Of a stretch of 64,000 nucleotides of DNA, positions 20,493 to 30,151 are shown in pieces. Numbering within the stretch: position 1 is the stretch's first letter; each line of letters begins with the position of its first letter. The position numbers and the translations under genes were made by a program. The notes beneath the pieces were generated by a model, which worked only from the letters and a program-made list of their open reading frames with translations, had not been told where the DNA came from and did not search any database. This stretch comes from Citrobacter sp. wls619 (GTDB taxonomy: Bacteria; Pseudomonadota; Gammaproteobacteria; Enterobacterales; Enterobacteriaceae): assembly GCF_005281345.1 (NCBI RefSeq), contig NZ_SZXJ01000095.1, positions 186,001 to 250,000 of the forward strand, in the 5' to 3' direction.

Positions 20493-20622
20493 GGCCGCTC
20501 TCCTGTTGTGCGAAGCCCTGTAAAAGTGCTGGTATCAACACCACCACGTAAGGCCCGTTACCCCTTTTCGCAACCGTGCCGGGAGGAACGCCAGCGCTAC
20601 CGCTATTAAAGTTAAGTTTCAT
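20482..20622 (-). CDS. Possible 46-aa leader ORF overlapping the EIIC start
   Basis: An uninterrupted frame from ATG at 20622 to TAA at 20482-20484 runs into the EIIC gene and overlaps its first codons by 11 nt. The predicted peptide starts MKLNFNSGSAGVPPG, has a short hydrophobic middle (YVVVLIPALL) and ends ESGHVY. The upstream AAGAG is a weak ribosome-binding site. It resembles nothing I recognise. The overlap would suit translational coupling to EIIC, but a chance frame is possible. Confidence 0.4.
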   Translation of the reverse strand: MKLNFNSGSAGVPPGTVAKRGNGPYVVVLIPALLQGFAQQESGHVY

Positions 20623-20691
20623 AGATGGCTCTTATTATGTGATACAGAGGAAGTGACAGCTTCAGTATTAATCGCCATTTCAACATTCTGC

Positions 20692-20712
20692 AACCGGTTA
20701 CTGTAACCGGTT
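20692..20712. promoter_or_regulatory. Operator-like palindrome upstream of the EIIC gene
   Basis: Perfect 9-bp arms, AACCGGTTA and TAACCGGTT, around a CTG spacer; each arm itself holds the 8-bp palindrome AACCGGTT. It lies in the gap between EIIC and the divergent ybaK-like gene, 70 bp before the small ORF. The form resembles LacI/GalR-family operators. No regulator gene is adjacent. Confidence 0.6.
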
Positions 20713-20857
20713 TCTTTGATTGTGAAGGTGATCGAAAAACTGCCAATGTTGCTGTGTTGTTACAATAAAATATTTACAGTAACGCTGCCCCTATGACAAA
20801 TTACGCCAGGCGGTTTTCTGCTGTGCAGGACTGCGGATAAGCGAGAGGGAGAGAAGA

Positions 20858-21316
20858 ATGAGTTTACAATCCGTACGGCAGTTTTTTGCGCAACATGCGC
20901 CAGATATTGAAATCATCGAATTAGATCAAAGCACCGCCACCGTCGATCTGGCAGCCAGGGCCCATAACGTCGAACCCGGGCAGATAGCAAAAACGCTGTC
21001 ACTCAAGGTGAGAAACGACATTATCCTGGTCGTCGCCAGAGGAGATGCTCGTCTCGATAATAAAAAACTGAAAAATACGTTTGGCGCCAAGGCGCGCATG
21101 CTGAGTAGTGATGAAGTGGTCAACGCAACAGGTCATCCCGTAGGAGGCGTATGTCCTTTCGGGCTGGAAACACCCATATCGGTGTACTGTGATGTCTCGT
21201 TGAAACACTATACTGAAGTGCTCCCTGCGGCTGGAGCCACTCACAGCGCGGTTCGCATTGCGCCAGAGAGAATAGCAGAACTGACTGCGGCAACCTGGGT
21301 TGATGTGTGCCAGTAA
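20858..21316 (+). CDS. YbaK/EbsC-family (aminoacyl-tRNA editing-like) protein
   Basis: Single-domain member of the YbaK/ProX family, many of which hydrolyse mischarged tRNAs in trans. The 152 residues contain the conserved lysine stretch AKTLSLKV, KKLKNTFGAKARML and the PVGGVCPFGLE substrate-pocket loop. It is not E. coli YbaK itself but a paralogous branch, so the substrate tRNA is unknown. It is preceded by GAGAGGGAGAG, a good ribosome-binding site, and is divergent from the PTS gene. Confidence 0.88.
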   Translation: MSLQSVRQFFAQHAPDIEIIELDQSTATVDLAARAHNVEPGQIAKTLSLKVRNDIILVVARGDARLDNKKLKNTFGAKARMLSSDEVVNATGHPVGGVCPFGLETPISVYCDVSLKHYTEVLPAAGATHSAVRIAPERIAELTAATWVDVCQ

Positions 21317-21361
21317 TCGATTTATCTTTCCATGCCAATGACTACGCCGATACGCATCTTC

Positions 21362-22051
21362 TCAAGCATGCAATACCGGAGCAGTACGACGAAAAGATGA
21401 CGGTTCTGCAGAGCGTACATGCAACAGGATATCGGCAGCATCCAGTAATCCGGCATCCGAACTAACACCCAGTTTGGACATCACATTAAATTTATGCGCG
21501 CGAATCGTTTTAATGTTTCGCTCAAGCTCAATCGCAATCTGCAGCATCGAATAACCATTCGACATATAGCGCAGAATTTCGCGCTCGGTTGGGCTAAGCA
21601 TACGGCATTGATTGATATACCAGAGTTTCTTCGTGTCTTCTGTTTCCCCTCTGACACAATCCAGCGCTGCAAATAATTCTTCCTGTAACACATTCAGCGT
21701 GGATGCTTTACTAATCACGGCATCCAGTGGTAACGGTGACAGCGAGCCAATTAGCCGCGCCTCGTCATCATCATCGGCAATGACCACCCGCTTGATGCGA
21801 GGGTGTTTCACCGCCAGCTCCGTCAGGTAAGCCAGTCCAGTGCGGCGATCGGTTCTTTTCGCGGAAAGTGAAAAAATAACCGCGGAAAAGGACGTCTGTG
21901 ACATCGCCTGGCTGAAGTCTGGCAGTTGTGAAAAGGGATAAAGTTGGTATTGGTTGTTCGGTCTGGCATTAAATAAATTATAAATACCCACGCTGCTCAT
22001 TACGCACTTTTCTACCAGTGCGACATTTCTTTTGATACTTCTGTCTTCCAT
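21362..22051 (-). CDS. bglJ: LuxR-type regulator BglJ
   Basis: DNA-binding partner of RcsB; the RcsB-BglJ heterodimer activates H-NS-silenced loci such as bgl and leuO in E. coli. The protein is 229 residues. The C-terminal LuxR helix-turn-helix spans about 148-205 ([17 protein letters not shown]...[17 protein letters not shown]). The N-terminal half is a receiver-like domain. Its start overlaps the end of yjjQ by 40 nt, the same arrangement as the yjjQ-bglJ operon of E. coli. Confidence 0.94.
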   Translation of the reverse strand: MEDRSIKRNVALVEKCVMSSVGIYNLFNARPNNQYQLYPFSQLPDFSQAMSQTSFSAVIFSLSAKRTDRRTGLAYLTELAVKHPRIKRVVIADDDDEARLIGSLSPLPLDAVISKASTLNVLQEELFAALDCVRGETEDTKKLWYINQCRMLSPTEREILRYMSNGYSMLQIAIELERNIKTIRAHKFNVMSKLGVSSDAGLLDAADILLHVRSAEPSSFRRTAPVLHA

Positions 22052-22737
22052 TCCGTGGTCTCTCCATAAACTGAAGGTAGATTCAATTCTCGTGCTCCTT
22101 GAGAACTATTTATCCAGGCATACATCTCCGCATTGCTGTGTATTGACAGACGACGCATCGCACTATTTTTCTGTGCGCTGATGGTCTTATTACTTTTTTT
22201 AAGTAATGTGGCAATCTGATTAATCCCCCAGCCCTTTCCCAGAAGCCGTAGTACTTTCCGTTCAGATAGCGTCAGAATAATTGAGTGTACGCTATGATCC
22301 TGCCTTTCTGGTGTTATTACCGGAGAGAGCAATACCGGGCTAATTCTGTCGGCATAAACATTCCCTGCATCAATAGCATTTACTAAACTATCAATTGGTT
22401 CGGCATCAGATAACAGCGAACTGATTGGACACATCAGCAGCTCAACGGCCACAGGATAATAATTTCGAGAAACGAGAAAGACCCAGTGAATATCGCGGTA
22501 TTGAGGTAACAAAGAATAATATTGCTCGCAGATCGTGCGCGGATGACTACAGTCTCCGGTTAAATCAGCGATAACCAGATCTGAACGTCGCAGTTGCAGC
22601 AATGTCAGTTCTTCTACGGCGCGGCAGTAGGTCAGTTTGTAATCGGAGAAATGCGCTTGCATTACCCCTTTAAGCCCAGTTTGTATGATAGGTAATTTAC
22701 TAATAATAATTGCGTTCTTGCAGCGTCCTGGCAACAT
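22012..22737 (-). CDS. yjjQ: LuxR-type regulator YjjQ
   Basis: Transcriptional regulator reported in E. coli to repress flagellar and capsule genes. The ATG at 22737 ([14 protein letters not shown]) gives 241 residues as in E. coli; 18 further upstream codons are open but unsupported. The LuxR HTH is near residues 160-220 ([22 protein letters not shown]...[14 protein letters not shown]). It is the first gene of the yjjQ-bglJ operon. Its promoter should lie in the AT-rich gap at 22738-23175, known in E. coli to be H-NS-silenced and LeuO-activated. Confidence 0.94.
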   Translation of the reverse strand: MLPGRCKNAIIISKLPIIQTGLKGVMQAHFSDYKLTYCRAVEELTLLQLRRSDLVIADLTGDCSHPRTICEQYYSLLPQYRDIHWVFLVSRNYYPVAVELLMCPISSLLSDAEPIDSLVNAIDAGNVYADRISPVLLSPVITPERQDHSVHSIILTLSERKVLRLLGKGWGINQIATLLKKSNKTISAQKNSAMRRLSIHSNAEMYAWINSSQGARELNLPSVYGETTEWKTEVSKEMSHW

Positions 22738-23175
22738 AACTCCTCCATATTCACATGTCCTCAATCTTGCGCACGCAAGTATCACCTTCAATCAAATAAA
22801 TAATTAATAGACATGCGTTAAACAATAGACAGGATGAATTATTTATCCTTATTATAAATAGAAAATGGCGATGCTACGTTCCCAATAGCATCACACTATA
22901 AATTCATCATGCCATAATCACGCACATGTACATTCATTGTACAATTAAAATAACTACATTAAATTATTAGCATTCCTTACGTAATTACTGCTCATCTCGA
23001 AAAATTTAGTCCGGGTTCAAGCGTGGGTCCCACGATACGATTTCCTGCAACCACCAAGTAGCCTGTTTCTTTTTTCAACACAAAGATTGATCTTATCCAG
23101 AGCCAACGGACTCACGCTTCATGATAAAAAGAAGATATTCTTCATTAAGAGAGCATCTTTTAGTCAGAGCGAGCT
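22738..23175. other. AT-rich divergent control region, yjjQ / yjjP
   Basis: This 438-bp gap holds no gene I can support. It is strongly AT-rich between about 22790 and 22990, with runs such as AAATAAATAATTAATAG, as expected for an H-NS-bound region. The yjjP-proximal part (after 22990) is less biased. I did not find a clear -35/-10 pair. Confidence 0.6.
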
Positions 23176-23952
23176 ATGCAAACAGAGCAGTCGTCACAAA
23201 GAACGGTTACACGGTTATGTATACAATGCGGGCTTTTTTTACTGCAACATGGCGCAGAAAGCGCGTTGGTCGATGAACTTTCCACCCGCCTGGGTCTGGC
23301 GCTGGGGATGGACAGTGTAGAAAGTGCCATATCATCGAATGCCATCGTGCTGACGACGATCAAAGACGGACAATGCCTGACATCGACCCGAAAAAATCAG
23401 GATCGTGGCATCAACATGCACGTAGTGACGGAAGTGCAACACATCGTTATTTTGGCAGAGCATAATCTGCTGGATGAAAAAGGGGTAGAGAAACGGTTTA
23501 ACCAAATCAAACCGCTGCGCTATCCCAGATGGCTGGTTGCTGTCATGGTCGGATTGTCCTGCGCCTGCTTTTGTAAGCTCAATAACGGCGGTTGGGATGG
23601 CGCGATGATCACCTTCTTCGCCAGCATGATCGCCATGTACATTCGCCAGATCCTGGCTTCCCGGCATTTGCATCCACAAATCAACTTTTGTATCACCGCT
23701 TTTGTGGCAACCACCATCTCCGGCCTGCTGCTTACGCTCCCGACGTTTAATCACACCCCTACCGTAGCCATGGCCGCCAGCGTGCTGTTACTGGTTCCCG
23801 GTTTTCCGTTGATCAATTCGGTTGCGGACATGTTTAAAGGGCACATTAACACCGGCCTCGCTCGCTGGGCGATTGCCAGTCTGCTTACGCTGGCAACCTG
23901 CATTGGCGTGGTGATGTCGATGACCTTATGGGGGCTTCGCGGATGGGCGTAA
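23176..23952 (+). CDS. yjjP: YjjP, ThrE-family exporter subunit
   Basis: Large subunit of the split ThrE-type exporter YjjPB, reported to export succinate in E. coli. It has 258 residues: a soluble N-terminal domain to about residue 115, then five hydrophobic segments (for example [15 protein letters not shown] and [16 protein letters not shown]). The 3' end overlaps yjjB by 10 nt, so the two halves are co-translated. The start has a weak ribosome-binding site (AGAGCGAGC). Confidence 0.93.
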   Translation: MQTEQSSQRTVTRLCIQCGLFLLQHGAESALVDELSTRLGLALGMDSVESAISSNAIVLTTIKDGQCLTSTRKNQDRGINMHVVTEVQHIVILAEHNLLDEKGVEKRFNQIKPLRYPRWLVAVMVGLSCACFCKLNNGGWDGAMITFFASMIAMYIRQILASRHLHPQINFCITAFVATTISGLLLTLPTFNHTPTVAMAASVLLLVPGFPLINSVADMFKGHINTGLARWAIASLLTLATCIGVVMSMTLWGLRGWA

Positions 23953-24416
23953 TCGATTTTATTTTTGCACTCATACAGGACATGATCCTTTCTGCCATTC
24001 CGGCATTAGGATTTGCCATGGTCTTTAATGTGCCACATCGGGCGCTTCCCTGGTGTGCGTTGTTAGGCGCCCTGGGACACGGTTCCCGAATGGTGATGAT
24101 GACCGCTGGATTCAACATCGAATGGTCGACCTTTATGGCCTCGCTACTGGTAGGCTGCATTGGGATCCAGTGGTCACGCTGGTATCTGGCGCATCCGAAA
24201 GTCTTCACCGTTGCGGCAGTGATCCCTATGTTCCCTGGGATCTCCGCCTACACCGCCATGATATCCGCCGTAAAGATCGGTCATTTCGGCTATAGCGAAG
24301 CGCTGATGATTACCCTGCTGACCAACTTCCTGAAAGCATCATCGATTGTGGGCGCACTCTCAATTGGGCTTTCCGTGCCAGGGCTATGGCTGTATCGCAA
24401 ACGCCCGCGCGTGTAA
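23943..24416 (+). CDS. yjjB: YjjB, ThrE-family exporter subunit
   Basis: Small, all-membrane half of the YjjPB exporter. The ATG at 23943 ([16 protein letters not shown]) lies inside the yjjP 3' end and gives 157 residues as in E. coli. About five hydrophobic segments are visible, with the conserved [16 protein letters not shown] motif. The frame is open 15 nt further up, but the inner ATG matches the family start. Confidence 0.93.
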   Translation: MGVIDFIFALIQDMILSAIPALGFAMVFNVPHRALPWCALLGALGHGSRMVMMTAGFNIEWSTFMASLLVGCIGIQWSRWYLAHPKVFTVAAVIPMFPGISAYTAMISAVKIGHFGYSEALMITLLTNFLKASSIVGALSIGLSVPGLWLYRKRPRV

Positions 24417-24538
24417 CGAGTGAACCTGTTTACCCCTTCGCAGATGGGGGAACCTTCCCTCATCTGCTGCTCTCCTCTTTCTCTGTGTTACTATAAAAGC
24501 AGTCCCTTCTCGGTTGTTGTTCAGTATTGAGAAACATT

Positions 24539-25078
24539 ATGTCCTGCAAAATTTTGACTCCGGACGTCATCAGTATTGACGCCTTATTACACGATCACAA
24601 CGCGGTGTTGGCGAAGTCGGCGGCTGGCGCTGTGGCTGTTTTTGCCAATAATGCGCCTGCTTTTTACGCCGTAACCCCAGCACGGCTGGCAGCGTTACTG
24701 GCGCTTGAAGAGAAGCTGTCACGCCCGGGAAGCGATGTAACCTTAGATGCCCAATTCTATGAAGAGCCGCAAGCGGCACCGGTTGCCGTGCCAATGGGGA
24801 AATTTGCGATGTACGCCGACTGGCAGCCAGATGCTGACTTCCAGCGTCAGGCGGCGTTATGGGGCGTGGCATTAAGAGAGCCGGTCACCGCCGAAGAACT
24901 GGCCTCATTTGTTGCCTACTGGCAAGCCGAAGGCAAAGTCTTTCACCATATCCAGTGGCAGCAAAAACTGGCGCGCAGTATCCAAATAGGCCGGGCCAGC
25001 AATGGCGGAATGCCGAAGCGCGATGTGAACAGTGTCAGCGAACCTGACAGCCATATTCCACCAGGTTTTAGGGGATAA
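24539..25078 (+). CDS. dnaT: Primosomal protein DnaT
   Basis: Component of the PriA-PriB-DnaT replication-restart primosome that helps load DnaB-DnaC on repaired forks. The ATG at 24539 ([20 protein letters not shown]) gives 179 residues, the E. coli length. The C-terminal single-strand-binding portion includes [17 protein letters not shown] and ends PPGFRG. dnaC starts two bases after its stop, so the pair is an operon. Confidence 0.96.
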   Translation: MSCKILTPDVISIDALLHDHNAVLAKSAAGAVAVFANNAPAFYAVTPARLAALLALEEKLSRPGSDVTLDAQFYEEPQAAPVAVPMGKFAMYADWQPDADFQRQAALWGVALREPVTAEELASFVAYWQAEGKVFHHIQWQQKLARSIQIGRASNGGMPKRDVNSVSEPDSHIPPGFRG

Positions 25079-25080
25079 CG

Positions 25081-25818
25081 ATGAAAAATGTTGGCGACCT
25101 GATGAAACGTTTGCAAAAAATGATGCCACCCAATGTTGAACCAGCCTTCAAAACAGGCGAGGAGCTACTGGCCTGGCAAAAGGAGCAAGGTGAAATTCGT
25201 GCCGCTGCATTGGCACGTGAAAACCGTGCCATGAAAATGCAAAGGACCTTCAACCGTTCCGGTATCCGTCCACTACACCAGAACTGCTCGTTCGAGAACT
25301 ATCACGTCGAGTGCGAAGGTCAGATGAATGCCCTGAGCAAAGCCCGCCAATACGTTGAAGAGTTTGACGGCAACATCGCCAGTTTTATCTTCTCTGGCAA
25401 ACCCGGCACGGGTAAAAACCATCTTGCCGCCGCCATCTGCAACGAACTGCTGCTGCGCGGCAAGTCGGTATTGATTATTACCGTCGCCGATATCATGTCG
25501 GCGATGAAAGAGACCTTCAGCAATCGTGAGACCAGTGAAGAACAGCTGCTCAACGATCTCAGCAATGTGGATCTGCTGGTGATCGACGAGATCGGCATGC
25601 AGACCGAATCCCGCTACGAGAAAGTGATCATCAACCAGATTGTCGATCGCCGTTCGTCGTCTAAACGCCCAACCGGCATGTTAACCAACAGCAATATGGA
25701 TGAAATGAACAAACTGCTCGGCGAGCGGGTGATGGACCGTATGCGGTTGGGCAATAGCCTGTGGGTGATCTTTAACTGGGAAAGCTACCGCAGTCGGGTG
25801 ACCGGTAAAGAGTATTAA
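25081..25818 (+). CDS. dnaC: DNA replication protein DnaC (helicase loader)
   Basis: AAA+ ATPase that loads the DnaB helicase at oriC and, with DnaT, at restarted forks. It has 245 residues, same as E. coli. The N-terminal 50 residues bind DnaB; Walker A is SGKPGTGKNH; Walker B is LLVIDEIG; the arginine finger region is near VMDRMRLG. It is co-transcribed with dnaT, two bases downstream. Confidence 0.97.
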   Translation: MKNVGDLMKRLQKMMPPNVEPAFKTGEELLAWQKEQGEIRAAALARENRAMKMQRTFNRSGIRPLHQNCSFENYHVECEGQMNALSKARQYVEEFDGNIASFIFSGKPGTGKNHLAAAICNELLLRGKSVLIITVADIMSAMKETFSNRETSEEQLLNDLSNVDLLVIDEIGMQTESRYEKVIINQIVDRRSSSKRPTGMLTNSNMDEMNKLLGERVMDRMRLGNSLWVIFNWESYRSRVTGKEY

Positions 25819-25887
25819 GCATTAGGAACACTCTTAAGACAGCCAGCGCTATACTGCGCTGAAAATGCATAACACGAGTTACACATA

Positions 25888-26379
25888 ATGATGAAAACAC
25901 CCCAACGTCTGCTGTGCTGCGCGCTTGCCGCCAGCACGCTCATCTCCACCAGCGTTTTCGCCGCCTCCTGGCAAGATTCGCTCTCCAGCGCGGCCAGTGA
26001 GCTGAGCAAACAAAGCTCCGGCTCGCAGGGCAGCTCGTCGCTCTCTTCCCTGACCAGCCTGCTAAATGGCAGCAATCAGTCGTTGACCTCCAACAGCATG
26101 AATAACGCCGCCGGGATCCTGGAATATTGCGCGAAGCAGAAACTGGCCTCGGTCACTGACGCGCAAAACGTCAAAAACCAGGTGCTGGATAAACTGGGGC
26201 TCAGCGCGCCAGAACAGAAACAAGATACCAACTATATGGACGGAATTCAGGGTCTGCTCAACGCCAAAGATGGTCAACAGTTGGACCTGAACACGATTGG
26301 CAACAGCTCGCTGGCGAAGCAGGTCAAAACCAAGGCCTGCGATCTGGTATTAAAACAGGGTATGAACTTCATTTCCTGA
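25888..26379 (+). CDS. yjjA: Secreted protein YjjA (DUF2501)
   Basis: 163 residues with an N-terminal signal peptide (cleavage after SVFA) and a serine/glutamine-rich N-terminal section after it. The conserved DUF2501 core includes two cysteines (EYCAKQKL and KTKACDLVLKQ) that could form a periplasmic disulfide. It lies downstream of dnaTC as in E. coli; a 69-nt gap allows a separate promoter. Function unknown. Confidence 0.9.
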   Translation: MMKTPQRLLCCALAASTLISTSVFAASWQDSLSSAASELSKQSSGSQGSSSLSSLTSLLNGSNQSLTSNSMNNAAGILEYCAKQKLASVTDAQNVKNQVLDKLGLSAPEQKQDTNYMDGIQGLLNAKDGQQLDLNTIGNSSLAKQVKTKACDLVLKQGMNFIS

Positions 26380-26388
26380 TACAACAAA

Positions 26389-26422
26389 TGCCGCGCCCGG
26401 CCATTTCACCATCGGCGCGGCA
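26389..26422 (+). terminator. GC-rich stem-loop after yjjA
   Basis: TGCCGCGCC and GGCGCGGCA form perfect 9-bp arms starting 9 nt past the yjjA stop. No T-run follows, so it may be a weak or factor-dependent terminator. Confidence 0.5.
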
Positions 26423-26621
26423 GCAAACAATCCCCCGATGATATTTATCTATCAAATGAGGAGTGATTGCCCGCAAACACCCGCATATCTAAACCAATTC
26501 TGAATAACAATCTCATTTAATGTCACTACAATTGCAGCAATATAACAACGCTATTACATTGTACTCTCAAAAAAATGATTAGCCTGCCAGGCAATTGCCC
26601 GGTGTTACTGAGGATAGACCG

Positions 26622-28913
26622 TTGTCAGAATTGCTCTCCATCACTCTGTTTCTCGCTTCGGTACTGATTTATGCCTGGAAAGCGGGTCGCAACACCTGGT
26701 GGTTCGCCGCCACGTTAACGGTGCTGGGGATCTTTATTGTCTTAAACATCACGCTGTATGCCAGTGACTATTTCACGGGTGACGGCATCAACGATGCGGT
26801 CCTGTACACCCTGACCAACAGCCTGACTGGCGCGGGTATTGGAAAATATATCCTGCCGGGCGTTGGGATCGCCCTGGCGCTGACCACCGTTTTTGTCACG
26901 CTGGGCTGGATACTGCGTCGCCGTCGCCATCATCCACATCATGTCGGTTACAGTCTGCTGGCCCTGCTGCTGGCGCTGGCTTCTGTTGATGCCAGCCCGG
27001 CGTTCCACCAAATAACTGAACTGGTCAAATCCCAGTCACGCGATGGCGATCCCGATTTTGCGGCCTATTACAAAGAGCCATCAAAAACGATCCCCAATCC
27101 GAAGCTGAATCTGGTTTATATCTACGGCGAAAGTCTGGAGCGTACTTATTTTAACGATGACGCCTTCCCGGATCTGACCCCGGAACTCGGCGCGTTGAAA
27201 AACGAAGGCCTGGATTTCAGCAACACCATGCAGCTGCCGGGTACCGATTACACCATCGCCGGCATGGTCGCCTCACAGTGTGGCATTCCGCTGTTTGCAC
27301 CATTTGAAGGCAACGCCTCGGCATCGGTTTCCAGTTTCTTCCCCAACAACATCTGTCTGGGCGATATCCTGAAGAACTCCGGTTATCAGAACTATTTTGT
27401 GCAGGGCGCAAATCTGCGCTTTGCCGGGAAAGACGTGTTCCTGAAATCCCACGGTTTTGATCACCTGTACGGCGCTGAAGAGTTAAAGGGCGTCGTTGCA
27501 GATCCTGCGTATCGTAACGACTGGGGCTTTTATGATGACACCGTACTGGATGAAGCATGGAAAAAATTCGAAGAGCTGTCACGCTCAGGGCAGCGTTTTT
27601 CACTGTTTACCCTGACGGTAGACACGCATCACCCGGATGGGTTTATTTCCCGCACCTGCAACCGTAAACGCTATGACATCGATGGCAAAGCCAATCAGTC
27701 ATTTAGCGCCGTCAGTTGCAGTCAGGAAAACATTGCCACGTTTATTAATAAGATCAAAGCGTCACCGTGGTTTAAAGATACCGTTATCGTGGTGTCTTCC
27801 GATCATCTGGCGATGAATAACACCGCATGGAAGTACCTGAACAAGCAGGATCGTAACAACCTGTTCTTCGTGCTACGTGGCGATCAACCCCAGCAGGAGA
27901 CGCTGGCGGTGAAGCGGAATACCATGGATAACGGTGCTACCGTACTGGATATTCTGGGCGGCGATAATTTTATCGGCCTTGGACGCAGTAGCTTATCCAG
28001 CGAATCCGTATCGGAAGTGTTCCTGAACATCAAAGAGAAAATGCTGGCGTGGAAGCCCAACATCATCCGTTTGTGGAATTTCCCGAAAGAGATGAAAGCA
28101 TTCACCATCGATCGGGACAAAGAGATGATCGCTTTCTCCGGGAGTCATTTCCGTCTGCCGCTGCTGCTCCGGGTCTCGGATCAACGCGTCGAACCGCTGC
28201 CGGAAAGTGAATATTCAGCCCCGCTGCGCTTCCAGCTGGCTGATTTCGCCCCGCGCGACAACTTTGTCTGGATAGACCGCTGTTACAAAATGGCGCAGCT
28301 GTGGGCACCGGAACTGGCACTCTCTACCGACTGGTGCGTATCACAGGGGCAACTGGGCGGGCAGCAGATCGTGCAGCATGTCGATAAAGCCAACTGGAAA
28401 GGGAAGACGACGTTTAAAGATACGGTCATCGACATCGAACGCTATAAAGGTAACGTCGATACGCTAAAAATTGTCGATAACGATATTCGCTACAAAGCTG
28501 ACAGCTTCATTTTCAACGTAGCGGGCGCGCCGGAAGAAGTGAAACAGTTTAGCGGAATTTCACGCCCTGAATCCTGGGGGCGCTGGTCTAACGCCCAGCT
28601 GAGCGAAGAGGTGAAAATCGAATACAAGGCTCCGTTGCCGAAGAAATTCGATCTGGTTATCACCGCGAAAGCCTATGGCGATAACGCCAATCGCCCTATT
28701 CCCGTACGCGTCGGCAACCAGGAACAAACGCTGGTCTTAAGTCAGGAAGTCAGCACCACCACCTTGCATTTTGATAACCCGACATCCGCCGACACGCTGG
28801 TGATAATCCCACCCGATCCCGTTGCTACCAACGAGGGCAATATTCTCGGCCACTCGCCGCGTAAGCTGGGGATCGGGATGGTTGAAATCAAAGTGGTTGA
28901 TATACAGAGTTAA
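26622..28913 (+). CDS. opgB: Phosphoglycerol transferase OpgB (MdoB)
   Basis: Inner-membrane enzyme that transfers phosphoglycerol from phosphatidylglycerol to osmoregulated periplasmic glucans. A TTG start at 26622 (LSELLS in the coded frame) preceded by GAGGA gives 763 residues, the E. coli length and start. The N-terminal part has four hydrophobic segments to about residue 130. The periplasmic LTA-synthase-like sulfatase domain shows [10 protein letters not shown] (nucleophile region) and SSDHLAMNN (metal site). The C-terminal half is a conserved beta-rich extension. Monocistronic. Confidence 0.95.
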   Translation: MSELLSITLFLASVLIYAWKAGRNTWWFAATLTVLGIFIVLNITLYASDYFTGDGINDAVLYTLTNSLTGAGIGKYILPGVGIALALTTVFVTLGWILRRRRHHPHHVGYSLLALLLALASVDASPAFHQITELVKSQSRDGDPDFAAYYKEPSKTIPNPKLNLVYIYGESLERTYFNDDAFPDLTPELGALKNEGLDFSNTMQLPGTDYTIAGMVASQCGIPLFAPFEGNASASVSSFFPNNICLGDILKNSGYQNYFVQGANLRFAGKDVFLKSHGFDHLYGAEELKGVVADPAYRNDWGFYDDTVLDEAWKKFEELSRSGQRFSLFTLTVDTHHPDGFISRTCNRKRYDIDGKANQSFSAVSCSQENIATFINKIKASPWFKDTVIVVSSDHLAMNNTAWKYLNKQDRNNLFFVLRGDQPQQETLAVKRNTMDNGATVLDILGGDNFIGLGRSSLSSESVSEVFLNIKEKMLAWKPNIIRLWNFPKEMKAFTIDRDKEMIAFSGSHFRLPLLLRVSDQRVEPLPESEYSAPLRFQLADFAPRDNFVWIDRCYKMAQLWAPELALSTDWCVSQGQLGGQQIVQHVDKANWKGKTTFKDTVIDIERYKGNVDTLKIVDNDIRYKADSFIFNVAGAPEEVKQFSGISRPESWGRWSNAQLSEEVKIEYKAPLPKKFDLVITAKAYGDNANRPIPVRVGNQEQTLVLSQEVSTTTLHFDNPTSADTLVIIPPDPVATNEGNILGHSPRKLGIGMVEIKVVDIQS

Positions 28914-28943
28914 CCATCCGGATAACCCCAATAATGTGCCAGT

Positions 28944-28978
28944 AAAAAAAACAGCGCCCAACACGACTCCGGGCGCTG
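28944..28978 (-). terminator. Rho-independent terminator of lgoD
   Basis: On the minus strand CAGCGCCC ... GGGCGCTG forms an 8-bp GC stem with an 11-nt loop, followed at once by eight T residues. It lies 13 nt beyond the lgoD stop, between the convergent opgB and lgoD. Confidence 0.88.
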
Positions 28979-28991
28979 CATGGCAACTGTC

Positions 28992-30014
28992 TCAGAACGT
29001 AATCACCCCTTTGATCAGCTCACGGTTGTTGATCACATCCCGTTCATAGATCTCTGCCAATGTGTCAAACGCATAGCGATGCGTCAGCATCATGTCAGCC
29101 GTCAGTTTGCCTTCCGACATCAGACGCCCCACTTTGGCAAAATCTTCCGGCGTGGCGTTACGGCTGCCCATCATGGTGGTCTCTTTCTTGTGGAACTCAG
29201 GATCGGAGAACTGTAAATCACCTTTGAACAGCCCGACAAAAACGATGCTGCCGCCGTGGCGGATCAAATTCACCGTGTTGTTCATCGCGTGCTGATTCCC
29301 CGTGGCATCAATGACTTTTTGCGCCAGCGAACCGCCAAACTGGTCACGCAGTTGCGAATCAAAATCGTCAGCGGACGGATCGATAACCGGGAGCCCTAAT
29401 CGGGAAACCACATGCTCTCTGCGTGCCGGGCTGGTATCCGCGACAACCACCTGTGCACCGTCCGCTTTGGCTATCGCCGCGGCACCGAGGCCAATCGGGC
29501 CGGCACCGACAACGAGAACATGCTCGCCAGGTACCACCGCCGCCCGACGCACCGCATGGGCGCTGATGGCATAAGGTTCGATCAATGCCGCGGCATGCGG
29601 GTCTATCCCTTGCGCATCCAGCAGGTTGCTCACCGGTACAGACAGGTATTCGCTGAAACCACCATCCTGATGCACGCCAATCACCGAGATCTTTTCACAG
29701 CAATTAGTGCGCCCACTCAGGCACGCCGGACATTGCTGACACGCCACGTAAGGAATAACCGCAACCTGCTGACCAGTTTTCATATTTTGTATATTTTTAC
29801 CCAGCCGAACAATCTCCCCACATATTTCATGGCCTAATACACGTGGATAGCTGAAAAAAGGTTGATTCCCGCCCCAGGCATGAATATCAGTGCCACAAAT
29901 CCCCACAGATTTAATTTTAATTAGTGCTTCGTTACCCCCCGGAATAGGTATTTCACGCTCTCTCCAGACTAATTTTTTGGGTTCCTGGCAAATCAGCGTA
30001 TTCATCGTAGACAT
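28992..30014 (-). CDS. lgoD: L-galactonate 5-dehydrogenase
   Basis: Zinc-dependent medium-chain dehydrogenase oxidising L-galactonate to D-tagaturonate. The ATG at 30014 (MSTMNTLICQEPKKLV) follows AGGAG and gives 340 residues as in E. coli LgoD. Catalytic zinc motif SVGICGTDIHAW and HEICGE; structural zinc CQQCPACLSGRTNCC; Rossmann loop VVGAGPIGLGAAAI. It is divergent from lgoR, and with lgoT it forms the L-galactonate cluster. Confidence 0.95.
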   Translation of the reverse strand: MSTMNTLICQEPKKLVWREREIPIPGGNEALIKIKSVGICGTDIHAWGGNQPFFSYPRVLGHEICGEIVRLGKNIQNMKTGQQVAVIPYVACQQCPACLSGRTNCCEKISVIGVHQDGGFSEYLSVPVSNLLDAQGIDPHAAALIEPYAISAHAVRRAAVVPGEHVLVVGAGPIGLGAAAIAKADGAQVVVADTSPARREHVVSRLGLPVIDPSADDFDSQLRDQFGGSLAQKVIDATGNQHAMNNTVNLIRHGGSIVFVGLFKGDLQFSDPEFHKKETTMMGSRNATPEDFAKVGRLMSEGKLTADMMLTHRYAFDTLAEIYERDVINNRELIKGVITF

Positions 30015-30151
30015 GATTCTGCTCTCCTGTTTTTTTGTTGCCTCAGATATCGACGAATTTAAAAATGCCGGAGAAAACAGAAACACAATCTGTGAATTCC
30101 AACGCATAAAAATGTTTTAAATCGGGTTTTAATGGATAAAAAGGAGACGTA

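Noticed and set aside
20721-20736. CRP site upstream of the EIIC gene (TGTGAAGGTGATCGAA)
   Set aside because: Only the TGTGA half matches; the second half is poor, so it is not called.
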